A DNA stretch of 64,000 bases from positions 97,948,806 through 98,012,805 of the forward strand of contig CM069434.1 of assembly GCA_035610365.1 (NCBI GenBank), written 5' to 3'. The position numbers were made by a program, and so were the translations under genes. This document shows, in pieces, positions 46,229 through 56,692 of this stretch. This stretch comes from Aquatica leii (Eukaryota; Arthropoda; Insecta; Coleoptera; Lampyridae). Position 1 is the stretch's first letter. Each line of letters opens with the position of its first letter. The notes beneath the pieces are model-generated. The model was not told where the DNA came from. It did not search any database and was given only the letters and a program-made list of their open reading frames with translations.

Positions 46229-46678
46229 TGTAACGAATTTATTACTTAAAAACTAATTTATTTAAACGATTAAAACTACGTTTACTTATTATAGAAATAT
46301 GTACACTTTTAAATTATGTTACTAATTAAATCTAATAATATTTAATGAAAACACTTACACTATAATTTATATCACTGATAAGATAACGTCTTCGGATATC
46401 ACTTTTGTTTACACTAATTATCACGTTCACTCGATTCGGTGTACACTGTTATTTATTTAAAACGCCGCGCGTGCTAACGATACGTATTTATTTCAACTTG
46501 ATAATCTGCTTAACACATTCGCATTTCAGCAATAACTGACCTACGATTTCCATCTTCGGCTTTTATAGACATCGGCGAATCTTTCTCGATCGTTCCTCAC
46601 TTTTCGCTATATCTTCTAGAAACTAGATAACAGTTCTAGAAGGCTCTTGCATTTGCAAGTAATTTCTCGGACGTTTCA
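46229..46678 (-). repeat. 5' LTR of the young gypsy element
   Basis: 450 bases, identical to the 3' LTR. On the minus strand a clear TATA box (CTATAAAAG) lies at about 46560-46567 and should place the transcription start in the following 30 bases. Flanked on the outside by ATAT. Confidence 0.95.
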
Positions 46679-46682
46679 ATAT

Positions 46683-47066
46683 GTAAGATGTTCAGGACGA
46701 AGTTAGTGACGTCGCTAGATGTGCTTTATGAACAAAAAGTGTTTTTCGAAGTTAACTTCTAATTTTATAAAATTATAAACGTTGATTGGCTGACTAGTCG
46801 AAATTAAATGATAATAAATAACCAAAAAAGCTGATGTACCTAATCAATAACTGATTGTTCAAAATAATATCAATATGGTATTATTAAACAAGCACCTGCA
46901 AATAAAGATAAAATCAACACAAAAACAACTTTATGACGTTATTCGAATAAATGCAATAAAAAGACTAAATAATTACACAATAAAAGATTAAAGTATTATT
47001 TATTGTAGATAATAGTAGGTTAGAACACGACGATTAGACAGAACGATATAATAGTTTAAAATAAAG
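46683..47066. other. noncoding; possible copia LTR or leader
   Basis: AT-rich sequence between the gypsy insertion and the copia gag. It may contain the decayed 5' LTR/leader of the copia element, but no partner LTR was found. Confidence 0.35.
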
Positions 47067-48640
47067 ATGGTTAATTCGATCATCCTAATTACCTTTGAAC
47101 GCCAACGTCCAATTCTCAAGTCGCGTTTTAAGTGCGTTTTTCGAATCAGTAAAATATCGAGTTATCAGCTACTTCCGATTGAAAAACTAAAAGATCGCGA
47201 AAACTACGATACTTGGAAGTTCGCCGTTCAAAGATATCTTGAACATGGGGAGTTTTGGGATGCCGTGTTAGGTACCGAAACAGATACAAAGAAAATCACA
47301 AAGGCACGGTCCAAGATTATTTTGTTAGTTGTCTCCTTAAATTACATGCACGTTCAGTCAGCAAAAACTGCTAAAAACGTGTGAGACAACTGAGCAAGTG
47401 CTTTCGAAAACACAGGATTAACTGGACGTGTTGGACTTTTGCGAGTTTTGATAACTACTACACCTAAAAACAGTAGTTGTTGAAAAATTTATGAATAAAA
47501 TAATCACAACTGCACATAAGCTCTTAAATAAGGTTAAAAGTCGGTGATGAGTGGATAGGCATTATACTTTTAGCAGGATTACCAGAAAATTACAACAATG
47601 GGTATTGAAAGCTCAGGCACTCCTGTCACTGCTGACTCTATAAAAACCAAGTTCCTGCTAGACATTTCTGTGGTGGTAAACTGAAACTGACCAAAAATCC
47701 ATTGCCTTATATGGTGCCAGTGGTTCAGATGAAAATAAGCAGTTTTCAAACAATCGTTATAGAAAGTCGAAAGATGCTCGATGTTGTCAGTGTAATGAAT
47801 ATGGTCATTTTGTAAGTAATTGTGACAAAAAGAAAAACAGTTCTGGGAACTCTGCTTTATTTTCTGCATTTTCTGTATATGAAAAAGATGACATGGTATG
47901 GTATTTAGACTCTGGCTGTTCCGCACACATGGTGGGAATTAAAAATCATCTACAAGGTGAAAAAAAACCGGCCAAAATAACTATCACTACTGCCAATAAT
48001 AAAGAAATTTCTACGGACATCCTTGGTAATGTCATTGTCATTGTCAGTAAATAAGAAAACATTTGAAGTCCAAATAAGTGATGTATATTTTGTTCCTGAG
48101 TTGAATATCAATAAATTGTCAGTAAGTCAAATTGTCAAGAAGGGAAACTGTATTGTTCGACTCTGTTGGTGCAAACATTTGTAATTCATCGGGTCAACTG
48201 ATCGCAACTGCAACTCTTAATAATAATCTGTTTAAAATAGATACCTCATCAACCACATCTTATGGTTCAGCGATGCTAAGTGTCTCTTCTGAAAAACAAT
48301 TTAATTTGTGGCACAAGCGATTGGCAAATGTTAAGTCGACTAGTCTCAATAAGCTTAAGAATGGAATTCTTCATGGTATTGTCTTTTTTAATACTTTCTC
48401 GTCAAATCTTATTTGCAAAATTTGTGTGATGGGTAAAAGTCACCGTCAACCGTTTAAAGAAAGTGAATCATCATCGTCAAGAGTATTTGAGTTGGTACAT
48501 TCAGACCTTTGCGGACCGATGCAGAAAAATTCACTATCTGGTTTTTGCTATGTACTTACTTTTCTCGATGACTACAGTCACCAAGCTTTTGTTTATTTCC
48601 TAAAAAGTAAAGAGCTAGTTCTTCAAAAATAATTCAATTC
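47067..48640 (+). mobile_element. Ty1/copia retrotransposon remnant (gag, protease, start of integrase)
   Basis: 47067-47384 is a copia-type gag start with IEKLKDRENYDTWKFAVQRY and LEHGEFWDAVLG. A zinc knuckle with CCQCNEYGHFVSNC-like spacing occurs near 47780-47825. Next come the protease (DMVWYLDSGCSAHMV, the D-S-G catalytic motif) and VYFVPELNINKLSVSQI. 48132-48632 carries the integrase HHCC region (FNLWHKRLANVKSTSLNKL ... LICKICVMGKSH) and the first catalytic Asp block, FELVHSDLCGPM. RT and RNase H are absent, so the 3' half is lost. Several frameshifts. Protease before integrase before RT is the diagnostic copia order. Confidence 0.85.
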
Positions 48641-49289
48641 GTAGTATTTATTTTATAGCTATTATCGCTTTTTCAAGAATTAGTTATTGAGTTTAAATTT
48701 GTTATGGGGCTCTTTTAAAAAATGCTTTTATTTTAGTTGTGAAAAAATCACGTGATACTTCATAGTTTCTTTTTTTTTAAAAACGCATACGTTATAATTT
48801 TACTTACAGTAGAAGTTGTTGAAAAGTATCGGTGGGAAAATAAATTTAAGAGAGAAGTAACAGACAGAAGTAAAGCTTTAGTATCTGAATTTTAAGAGAG
48901 TCTATGTACTCTATTTCGTAATGTAGGGTTTTGTTAGATTATTATTATGTATTAAGCAATTTTTTTTCGTGTCGTTTTAGTGGGTTCTTCATCCTACTGT
49001 ATAACCTTAATTTCGCAATTTTACAATTTAAATAAAATTAAACGTTTTAATCACCGGTCAACAATTACCACTTGAAAGTTTCTTTTCTGCAACCTGTAAC
49101 CTTTACTGCCCGTTATATTAACGTCGCCTTCAAAGTACATCATCAAGCGTCTCGAATTGAATCAAGGTATTTATTTTTACCGTTAATTGTATATGTGACC
49201 AAAAGGCTTTAAGAAATCAATTTATGTATATAAGCTTATAGTTTACAATTGAATTATAGTTGATAGTAATTTGCGCTATGCAAGGCCTT
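48641..49289. other. noncoding AT-rich stretch
   Basis: No gene or structured repeat seen between the copia remnant and the minus-strand LINE fragment. Confidence 0.4.
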
Positions 49290-50180
49290 TGCAAATTTTT
49301 ATTTAATTAATTTTTTTGCGTGTATTAACTTTATCTTTATTTTTTTTAATATATTTAGTTGACGTTGAAACTTTAATATTATTAATGCTTGTTTTATTAT
49401 TATATTCCATAATTTAGTCCTATTTACATTATCAAACGCTGCTTTTATATCCAGAAATAACGCAAAAACTTTCCCTTTCTTTACTTCTAATTCTTTGTTT
49501 ACTCTCTGTTTTAATATGTATACATTATCTAATGCCCTTCACCCTTTTCTAAATCCTGTCTGCTAGTCCGGTAAGATTTTTTTTCCTCCATTTCTCTTTT
49601 GTGCAAAATTGTCATATAATCATCCGGAAACCTTTCACCAGATCATATCTTTCTATTTCGAATTCACCCTTCCTCTCTTTTTTCCTCTCTAAGATCTTTA
49701 CGCAATGTTCTCTCAATTTTTTATATAAATTTGTATCCCATGTTTTTTTACCAATTTTTATTTCCTTATTGAAAAAGCTCCATATGTCTCCTTTATTTTC
49801 TAACATTTTTATTTGTTCCTCCAACTCTTTTCTATATTCCTCTTTTGTCTTACCACACTCTTTTCTATATTGTGATCTCAATCTTTTATATTCCTGAATA
49901 TCAATTTTTCCTTTTTTCTACTTTCTTTTACCTTAGTAGTCTTGCCTTACCTCTTTTCTACATACTTTGTTATGCTTTTTTCTTATATCTTTTCCTTTCT
50001 ACTGCTTTATCCATTTTATTGATCAGTTTTTTTACTCTTTCTTCTACTCCTTCCTCCATCCATTGTTCTCCTCTAATTTTTCTTATAAACCTCAATATTT
50101 TTATCTGTCCAAAGCTTTTCCTCTCCCCAAACTGTGTCTAAATTTTTTCTTTCTTTCTTCCAACAGTTTAACCTTACTTC
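49290..50180 (-). mobile_element. non-LTR retrotransposon, linker and first part of RT
   Basis: Minus-strand coding from about 50180 down shows a Lys/Arg-rich endonuclease-RT linker (NKMDKAVERKRYKKKHN) and RKELEEQIKMLENKGDIWSF in an intact 89-codon ORF (49612-49881). The RT entry follows (GFRKGRRALDNVYILKQRVN and VFALFLDIKAAFDNV, containing the first catalytic Asp) near 49570-49430. The orientation is opposite to the related RT piece at 50230, so two copies or an inversion meet here. Confidence 0.7.
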
Positions 50181-50229
50181 TAATGGCTGATCATCTGAAT
50201 CAACCTCTTCCCTATTTTAAAACTTTCTA

Positions 50230-50373
50230 TTTGGTTCAAAACCTCCCCACTAACCATTACCATTACATAATCTATGCGTATGCGGATGACATAGTGATTA
50301 TAGCGAAGAAAGAAAGAGAAATGAAAGAGATCATAAAGACAGTAAAAAAGTAAAAGAAATTAAAAAAAAGTGT
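50230..50373 (+). mobile_element. non-LTR retrotransposon RT catalytic piece (first segment of a split copy)
   Basis: Encodes IYAYADDIVIIAKKEREMKE with an intact YADD catalytic motif. A Kolobok-like element inserted in the TTAA at 50374-50377 interrupts it. The copy resumes at about 51320 and again at 54887. Confidence 0.8.
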
Positions 50374-50377
50374 TTAA

Positions 50378-51315
50378 GGGGGTATTCTAGTCTAGAAATT
50401 TGAAAAAAATCGATTTTTTTCTTCCTAGTTTAGGTCATTAAGAATAAGCCCCTAAGGATATTTACGTAAATTTAAATTATTTTTGGAGTTATAATAATAA
50501 TGATCCTATAATTTCTTTTGTTCTCAATAAGTACCTAAAAACGAGCATCTAGAAAGTTCTGTATGTCTATTGTGACGTATGTGTTCTCATATTTTATATT
50601 CAGTTCTACCGTCAAGGCACGTAGATGTGCGTTCCCTGTGTACTGTCCATTTTTTCAGTGTTAAATTCAAATTTCTATTATAAAATGGATAAAAAAAGAA
50701 AAAGAGGAAGTAATTTGCGTCCAGATAGAAAAAGAAAAAGGAATGGTCTACCCAATCGTTATTCTATGGAGCAAGATACTAGTGTCACAAATGCTTTAGC
50801 AGCAAAATTAAAAAGTTTGAAAGATGATGAAATTATATAACAAACGAGATCAACAGCATATCAACCGCTCCGAGATACAAACTTCTGAAGCTTCGAAAGG
50901 AAGCGGAGGTGGAGGAAAAGATATTGTATGAAGCAGGAATGACTGATTGAAAAAATGTAAGTATAACATAACGTTAAACCACTTAGACTGTCCGAAATAA
51001 GACTGTAAACTTTAAATGCATTTTTTTCGAAACTATTTGTTTGATACGGTTGACAAGATATCTCAAGTTCTAATTCACCGATTGATTTGAAACTTAGTAC
51101 ACACTTTCTTCATCTTGTTTAATAAGAATCCAAGAGGATTGAAATCACGTCAACCAGGAGATACGTTTTTTTTTGAGTCTCTACTTTGCCGGCCTCTACC
51201 GACTTTTGTAAACTATTATATATTTTTATATTATTCAAGTATCAATAAAAAATCCACAAAAAAACGGATAATAAAAATGTTTACTGTTTTTTTTTATTAA
51301 GCTCGCAAAATCACC
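50378..51315 (+). mobile_element. Kolobok-like DNA transposon remnant (TTAA target)
   Basis: The element begins GGGGGTATTCTAG immediately after TTAA (50374-50377), and TTAA recurs at 51316-51319, exactly where the LINE coding resumes. At 50685-50840 a short ORF begins MDKKRKRGSNLRPDRKRKR and continues NGLPNRYS...DTSVTN. This resembles the basic N-terminus of the Mutator-like transposase carried by insect Kolobok elements. The catalytic part is missing. The right terminus (CGCAAAATCACC) pairs only weakly with the left. Confidence 0.6.
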
Positions 51316-51319
51316 TTAA

Positions 51320-52080
51320 AATCGAGTGTAAATGTAGTGTGTATGTGTAAATGTAGTGCAATTGTGGTAAAAACATAGATAATAGTGTTTCAAAAAAGGA
51401 GGGGAATAAAAAAGAGTGGATGGGAAGTGGGAAGATGAGGTAATAGAAAGTGTAAATGAAGTGACTTATTTGGGTTATCGAATCAGATACGACAATAAAG
51501 ATGCTGCACATATAAAGTGGTTGGCAAAGAAATGTTATAGTATAGTAAGTCAGGTGTAGGGTATAGAAGAGAAAGGGTTTGGGAAGCAAATAGACGCAAG
51601 AAGATGGTTGTTTAACAAATTAATAAAGAGTGTGATAATGTACGGTGCGAAAATATAGAGGTAGAAGGAATAGGAGGAATTGGAGAAAGTACAAGAAAAA
51701 TACTAAAAATGAACGTTAGGATTAAAAAGGGAGACGCCAGGGTACATAGTAGAAAAGGAAATGAAGTTAGGAAAGATAAGGATACACGCGGGGAAGAAGG
51801 CAATGTGTTACGAAGAACAAATGAAAGAAAGAGAAGAATGTAAGTTGCTTCAGATGTGCTGGAGAAAGGTAAAGAATAAAAACATTAAATATGGACAAGA
51901 AGAAAAAGGTATTATGAAAGAGTTGGATATGCGGGAGAAGAAGTAGAAAAAATAAGGGAGACAGGAAGGGAAATAAAAGATGATATAAGGATATACAAAG
52001 ACAAGAAACTAGAGCACGAATAAGAGAAGGGAAATACAATGTGAGATATACAAATATAGTAATAGATGATATTCCAAGGT
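51320..52080 (+). mobile_element. non-LTR retrotransposon, thumb region (second segment of the split copy)
   Basis: After the Kolobok-like insertion coding resumes with FKKGG-like residues, GKWEDEVIESVNEVTYLGY, RNDN-like, AAHIKWLAKKCYS and SVIMYGAKIW. After stops it has EEQMKEREECKLLQMCWRKV and further basic sequence to NVRYTNIVIDDIPRY at 52080. Several stops are present. Interrupted at 52081 by a 2.8-kb LTR-like unit with ACAT duplications. Confidence 0.75.
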
Positions 52081-52084
52081 ACAT

Positions 52085-54882
52085 TGCTACGTACGAAATT
52101 CGTATTACGTACGACTGTGTATATTGACTTGAAATTAGATTCGGGTTTTGACGCCCTCTACCGATCGTTTTCTCGTGGTTGTCATTTGACGAAAAATCGT
52201 CATACTGTGAATTACATAAAATGGCCTGTGCGTGTTGAATATTTCTTGTAGCCGATACCATCCGGAAAAATGGAAATCCAATTATAATTAGATTAATTAT
52301 ATAGAATATTTGAAGCGTTACAGGGTAAGCTATTGCAGTCGTTTATTAAAATTCGTTCGTAATCCTTTCTTCATTTTAACAGCCATTTTTCCTCCACTTC
52401 GAACATACGTATGTTTTCGATAAAGAGGATATTTGAATAATAATTCTTATCAACCAATCACGTTACCGTACACGTGCGCTTTCAGAAGGCGGTTTCCACG
52501 CCACGAAAACGGGGTCTCGCTAATCCTTCCCGGGGAAAATATTACTACACGTGGATGACACGACTGGGTTATCAGCCACCTGTTCTACGTTACTATTTAT
52601 CTGATTTGATACACAGAAGTACTGTTGAATACCAAAGGCCGACGTTGATTGTGTTATCAGCCACCTGTTTTAATTCGCTGCGTACAGTAGTCGATACACG
52701 GTTTTTTTTTATATATATTTAATGAATTATTAATACTAATTGTTTTAGCCTAATTATCCTTTGTGAGTTGGTGTGTGACACGATTCGTGTTTAATGTTTA
52801 TTACAGGCCACTGAAGGGGAAAAACGTTTTTCTTCGTGCTAGTGGATGCTAAACTTCGGGTGAGTTTCTTTAATTAATCTTATGTATATCGTTGTCACGA
52901 AAAATTACTCACAAACTGTTGATTCATATTAACGTTCGTAAATGCTGTAACAATTTTACTTAAAATATTTAATTTTTTTTATTTTCAATTTATTTTTCTC
53001 TCACAGTTAAAAATAGGTTTTGGTTTTATTTGATCCTAATCCTCTACTTTATTATAAATAAGCTTCTTTAACTTTAATTTTCCCACTCAAAATCTTAAAT
53101 CAAAATTTTTCCTTATCAGAGGATGTTTGGTCAGTTTTGGAGGTCATTTTTGGGTTATTTCCTGAAGATAAGGATTATTAAAACTTGAAAGTGCATGGTT
53201 GCTTCTTCGTTGCATTTAACCACATTTAATAGTGGATCTATCTGAGACAACCTTACGTAATTATTCGAATTGGTTATTGGTGAGTTGCACCGTTATTTGG
53301 AACACCAATTCGTTTTCCTGATTGCCAGGGATTTATGTGCACTTTTCAAGGTACAATTACATTAAGCCACCCACCATCTAAGGTAAGCTGCCAACCACCT
53401 CTGATAACAATCTAATCAATGGCTTTTATTTTATTATATTTTTCGTTGTTGCTCCGGTTACATTACAGTTTCTGCATTATTATTTATATGTTGTACACCT
53501 CCGTTGGAGTAGTCACCAGCATTGACTGTTTGTCGAAGCGGCATCCCCTTTCTGGGCTGGGCAGGCTAACGAACCCACAATGAATATCAAAGAGGATACG
53601 CTTTAGATTGCAGCCACTAAGGTCAGAGAATTATACTTATTTGCGTTCGAGCGGTGCTCAATTTACCTCATTAACCATTCTTCAATCTATCGGAGGTTAT
53701 GTCCTGTTTGCTGCACCCAAGTATTGGTTATACGTGTAGTGTGCACTCACGCGCAACAATTTATTTACTCACTTTCTTATTATTATTAAGTACCTATTTG
53801 TTTTTTTTTCTTTTTCGCAATTTGTAACAAAAAAAACAGTATTAATTTTTTTTAATGTAACATTTGTTTAACATTTGACGCGTCTGACGTTTATTTGATT
53901 TAGTGGCGCAAGTACCGTTACCGAGGATACAACGGAAACGGCAGAACAATTTTCATTTTTTTTTTAAATTTTGTATCTCATTGGATATTTTAATTTAGGA
54001 GGGTAATGCGGGTAGTTTAAGTTTTTATTTTATTTTATACGTGTAGGGTAGTCCGTGCGTTGAAATTGGCCCCGTTAATTGCTATTTAAGTTAATTTTTG
54101 TTACGCCCGCAATATTCGTACCTTCATTTAAGAATTTCAGTTTTTCTTTTTTGTTTAGTAATTCTACTGCTCTTTTGTTATATTCTGGTATATATTTGCG
54201 TGTTTCGTTAAGACAATTTATCTTTCTTTTTTTTTGTTGCTAAATACTTTTTTTTTTTTTTTGTTTTATTTTTGTTTTCTTTATCATCCTGCGCTGGCAG
54301 TGTGATAATGCATATAATGTGTAGCTACCAATAAGGTAATTATAATCATTGAATTCACTGTATCGCATACTGTGTGTAGGTGAAGGATATTTACTTCGAA
54401 TTACTTTAATTGTGTGTGGTGGGTTGCCGATACTATAGGCATCTACGTATTGAATCTTTTATATAATTCTATAAATTTACTTGTTACGAAATCAAAGTTT
54501 AATACCGTTGTTAATGGTTATTGTGAATTCTTCTAGTCTTTAGTATCTCCGAATTCGATGTATAGCGACTATTTGGTTACTATAAGTGAAACTGTGATAT
54601 CTGTTAACTATAATCTGAAAGTGAAAAAATGTTAATTCTCTCTCTTGTGGTTATTGTTCCCTACGAACTTATTTGGGCTACTCGAACAGCCGAGTAGAGG
54701 GATTACGAACCTTCTAGTGTGTTACAAGTTCTGAACCGTTCTGTTGTGAGCGAAACAGAAGTGTTGCTTTGGATCAGCTCTGGCGCCCTGAAACATCTTT
54801 TCTGTATTTATTGTGGACCTCCCCATCTCCGACTATTGTGAGTTGGCCGTGCAAGGTTCGTAAAACCAAAAAGCTTGTAACA
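52085..54882. mobile_element. 2.8-kb LTR-like unit, probably a long solo LTR (family X)
   Basis: Begins TGCTACGTAC and ends CTTGTAACA. It is flanked by ACAT on both sides (52081-52084, 54883-54886), and the LINE reading frame it interrupts resumes directly afterwards. TG...CA ends with a 4-bp duplication are the hallmark of an integrase-inserted LTR element. No coding sequence and no internal LTR pair were seen, so a solo LTR with a very long LTR, or a large non-autonomous derivative, fits best. A shorter colinear relative is at 60138-61034. Some segments are conserved between them (TGACACGATT, AACGTTTTCTT, CTCCGACTA...AAGTTGGCC-like). Confidence 0.75.
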
Positions 54883-54886
54883 ACAT

Positions 54887-55130
54887 AAAAGGCGAAAAAA
54901 GCTTAAAATTAAAAAGAATGGTAGCAAGGCTTACATACGAGAATGAAGAGCAAGAAAATAAGTATTGGAAGGAAGATAAAGATAGGAGATGTAGACTATG
55001 TCAGGAGGGGTGAAAAAATATAGAGCAGATGCTAAAGGAATGCATAGAACTAAGAGAAGAGAAGAGAGGAAGGGGATAGATGGACAAAGTATTAAATAGA
55101 AGAAGAATTGCTTATAGTGTAGTATAGTGT
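54887..55130 (+). mobile_element. non-LTR retrotransposon, C-terminus (third segment of the split copy)
   Basis: Coding resumes after the 2.8-kb insertion: MVARLTYENEEQENKYWKED, then DRRCRLCQEG and IEQMLKECIELREEKRGRG. The Cys motif (CRLC followed by H/Q...C) and YW.E..RRCR pattern are standard at LINE C-termini. It is colinear with the frame broken at 52080. Confidence 0.8.
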
Positions 55131-55449
55131 AGTAGTAGTATTTGTGTATAGAGAAGTCATTAGCGGTGGAAGGTTTAAGTTTTTTTTTTGTTCTATGTAG
55201 TAAGCCAGTGAATCCAAATGAAATTTTAATTATTAAATTTTGTTAAATACTGTTTAAGCTGTCACTGTTTAAACGTAGATTATTGTTTTGTTTAGTTGTA
55301 AAAACAATTTCTGCTATTAACCGTTTATTAAAGCATTGTTCCACATCTAAGATTGTAGGGTTCAAAAATCAAAACTGTGCCGTTTATTTATATGATGTCG
55401 TATTGAAGTATTTTGTTTTTGCAGTCGTATAAATGGTTCTTTAGACAGT
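55131..55449. other. noncoding, 3' flank of the LINE
   Basis: No feature recognised. Confidence 0.35.
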
Positions 55450-55650
55450 TTTTTTTGTCGTTTGCCTTATGTAACGTGTGATGCAATCATTACAGTTGAT
55501 TTTGTATACGAGATTGTAAACTTCAACTGTAACGATTGCAACAAATGTTACATAAAGCAGACAAAACAGAAAACAAAAAATCGTTTCAACAACTATCTAT
55601 ACGACTGTAAAACAAAAAACCCGAATCAACTATAGGTGTACATCATGTAA
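55450..55650 (+). mobile_element. Penelope-like element GIY-YIG fragment, head-to-head pair
   Basis: The plus strand encodes VYEIVNFNCNDCNKCYIKQT, KTKNRFNNYLYDCKTKNPNQ. This matches the GIY-YIG endonuclease of Penelope-like retroelements (...Y.I.CNDCNK.YIGQT...L..R...H...CK...). The left part, 55453-55499, is an inverted, diverged copy of 55523-55569, so two PLE ends meet head to head. Most of the element is gone and G of YIGQT is K here. Confidence 0.7.
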
Positions 55651-56305
55651 ATACATATGCTAAAATCTTAAATGTGGGAAAATATTTTAATAAACAGTAA
55701 ATAACAAAACATTTTTTGAATAACTTAAAAAATAGTAATAAACTGAAGATATATAATTTTTAAAAAATATGAATTATTTTTTATACGTCCTAAGCAAACA
55801 AATGATGAAAAATCTTTTGACAGCATTTTAATCTGCTCACTTAATTAATATTAAAAAACCGCAATTACATACATTTTACGTTTAAAAAAATATATTTTTG
55901 ATATATGAACAGTTGTTTTATTTGAATTTCAGTTTTGTCATAATTTTATAATTAAATTTAGCCTTTGAAAAGAGAACAAAAATGAATGTATACACGTCAC
56001 TTACATTCTACTATATAATAGCAAAAGTTGACAAAGGAATATGATGAACCAATATTTTCCGGTGGTACATTTCGACTTCCATTAATTTTTGCTTTTGCAA
56101 AAGATATAAATCACGTTTTTGTAACGCTTAAATAGACGAAATGCGGAAAAAGGAAAATCGCTAATTCAATTTATTGTCTTGTAAGAAACAGTTGCTTTGT
56201 TTGTTTGGAAATTTTAACAATTCCAAAATCACGAACGTTTTATTTCTATATATATTGATTTGTCTAAACGGATTAGTAGTTTTGGTGAGTATTCAATTTA
56301 TAAAA
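55651..56305. other. noncoding AT-rich stretch
   Basis: No feature recognised. It is the downstream intron side of the exon at 56312. Confidence 0.4.
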
Positions 56306-56311
56306 ACTTAC

Positions 56312-56692
56312 CTGGAACAAGACGTGGGCCATTAATTGTAGATAAAGGTCCGCTTCCATATTTAACGTGACAGGGATCTGCGTTACTGGAAACTACAGCG
56401 ATTTCGTCTAATTCGTGTCCGTCGACTGAACCTAGTGCACTTCCTCCGTGGGCCACCAGCCTCCCGGCCGAGCTGTCGTGCGACTGCTTCCGGCCTCGCC
56501 AACTCAGCACTAGCCGTTTGGCAGTGGACATCACGCCATTTTCAAACACACCTGTGGGGATGCTACTCACTAAGGAGATGCCATCCACCACGTACTAAAT
56601 TCTGAATTCGTCAATATGTCATCTATCACTTCTGCGGTTTCACCGTGACGCAACTTAGTTGGATTCATTTTATTAAATGGAAATGTTTGAGC
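56312..56692 (-). CDS. isolated host-like exon, unidentified protein, frame broken once
   Basis: A minus-strand block bounded by a good acceptor (TTCTGTTTCAG, ending 56693) and a perfect donor (CCAG|GTAAGT at 56311-56306). It is much richer in GC than its surroundings and has no repeat hallmarks. The first part reads FNKMNPTKLRHGETAEVIDD ILTNSEF and meets TAG. In another frame it continues VVDGISLVSSIPTGVFENGV, KRLVLSWRGRKQSHDSSAGR, VDGHELDEIAVVSSNADPCH and ends NGPRLVPGK at the donor. A one-base shift near 56600 would join the two. I do not recognise the protein and see no motif that fixes a function. It could be an internal exon of a large gene with long introns, or a pseudo-exon. Confidence 0.6.

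Larger units (their letters stand above)
40082..46682 (-). mobile_element. young, nearly intact Ty3/gypsy LTR retrotransposon with extra macrodomain ORF
   Basis: A complete element on the minus strand (40086-46678, 6593 bases) flanked by the 4-bp target duplication ATAT (40082-40085 and 46679-46682). The two 450-bp LTRs (TG...CA) read as identical, indicating recent insertion. Internal order on the minus strand is PBS, gag (390 codons), pol (1244 codons), macrodomain-zinc-finger ORF3, PPT. No envelope gene is visible. The pol order of protease, RT, RNase H, integrase with a GPY/F motif places it in Ty3/gypsy. A truncated older relative lies at 8330-11393. Confidence 0.95.

Noticed and set aside
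40086..46678. Envelope-like ORF making this an errantivirus
   Set aside because: The only ORF after pol is the macrodomain-zinc-finger frame. It has no signal peptide, furin-like site or membrane anchor.
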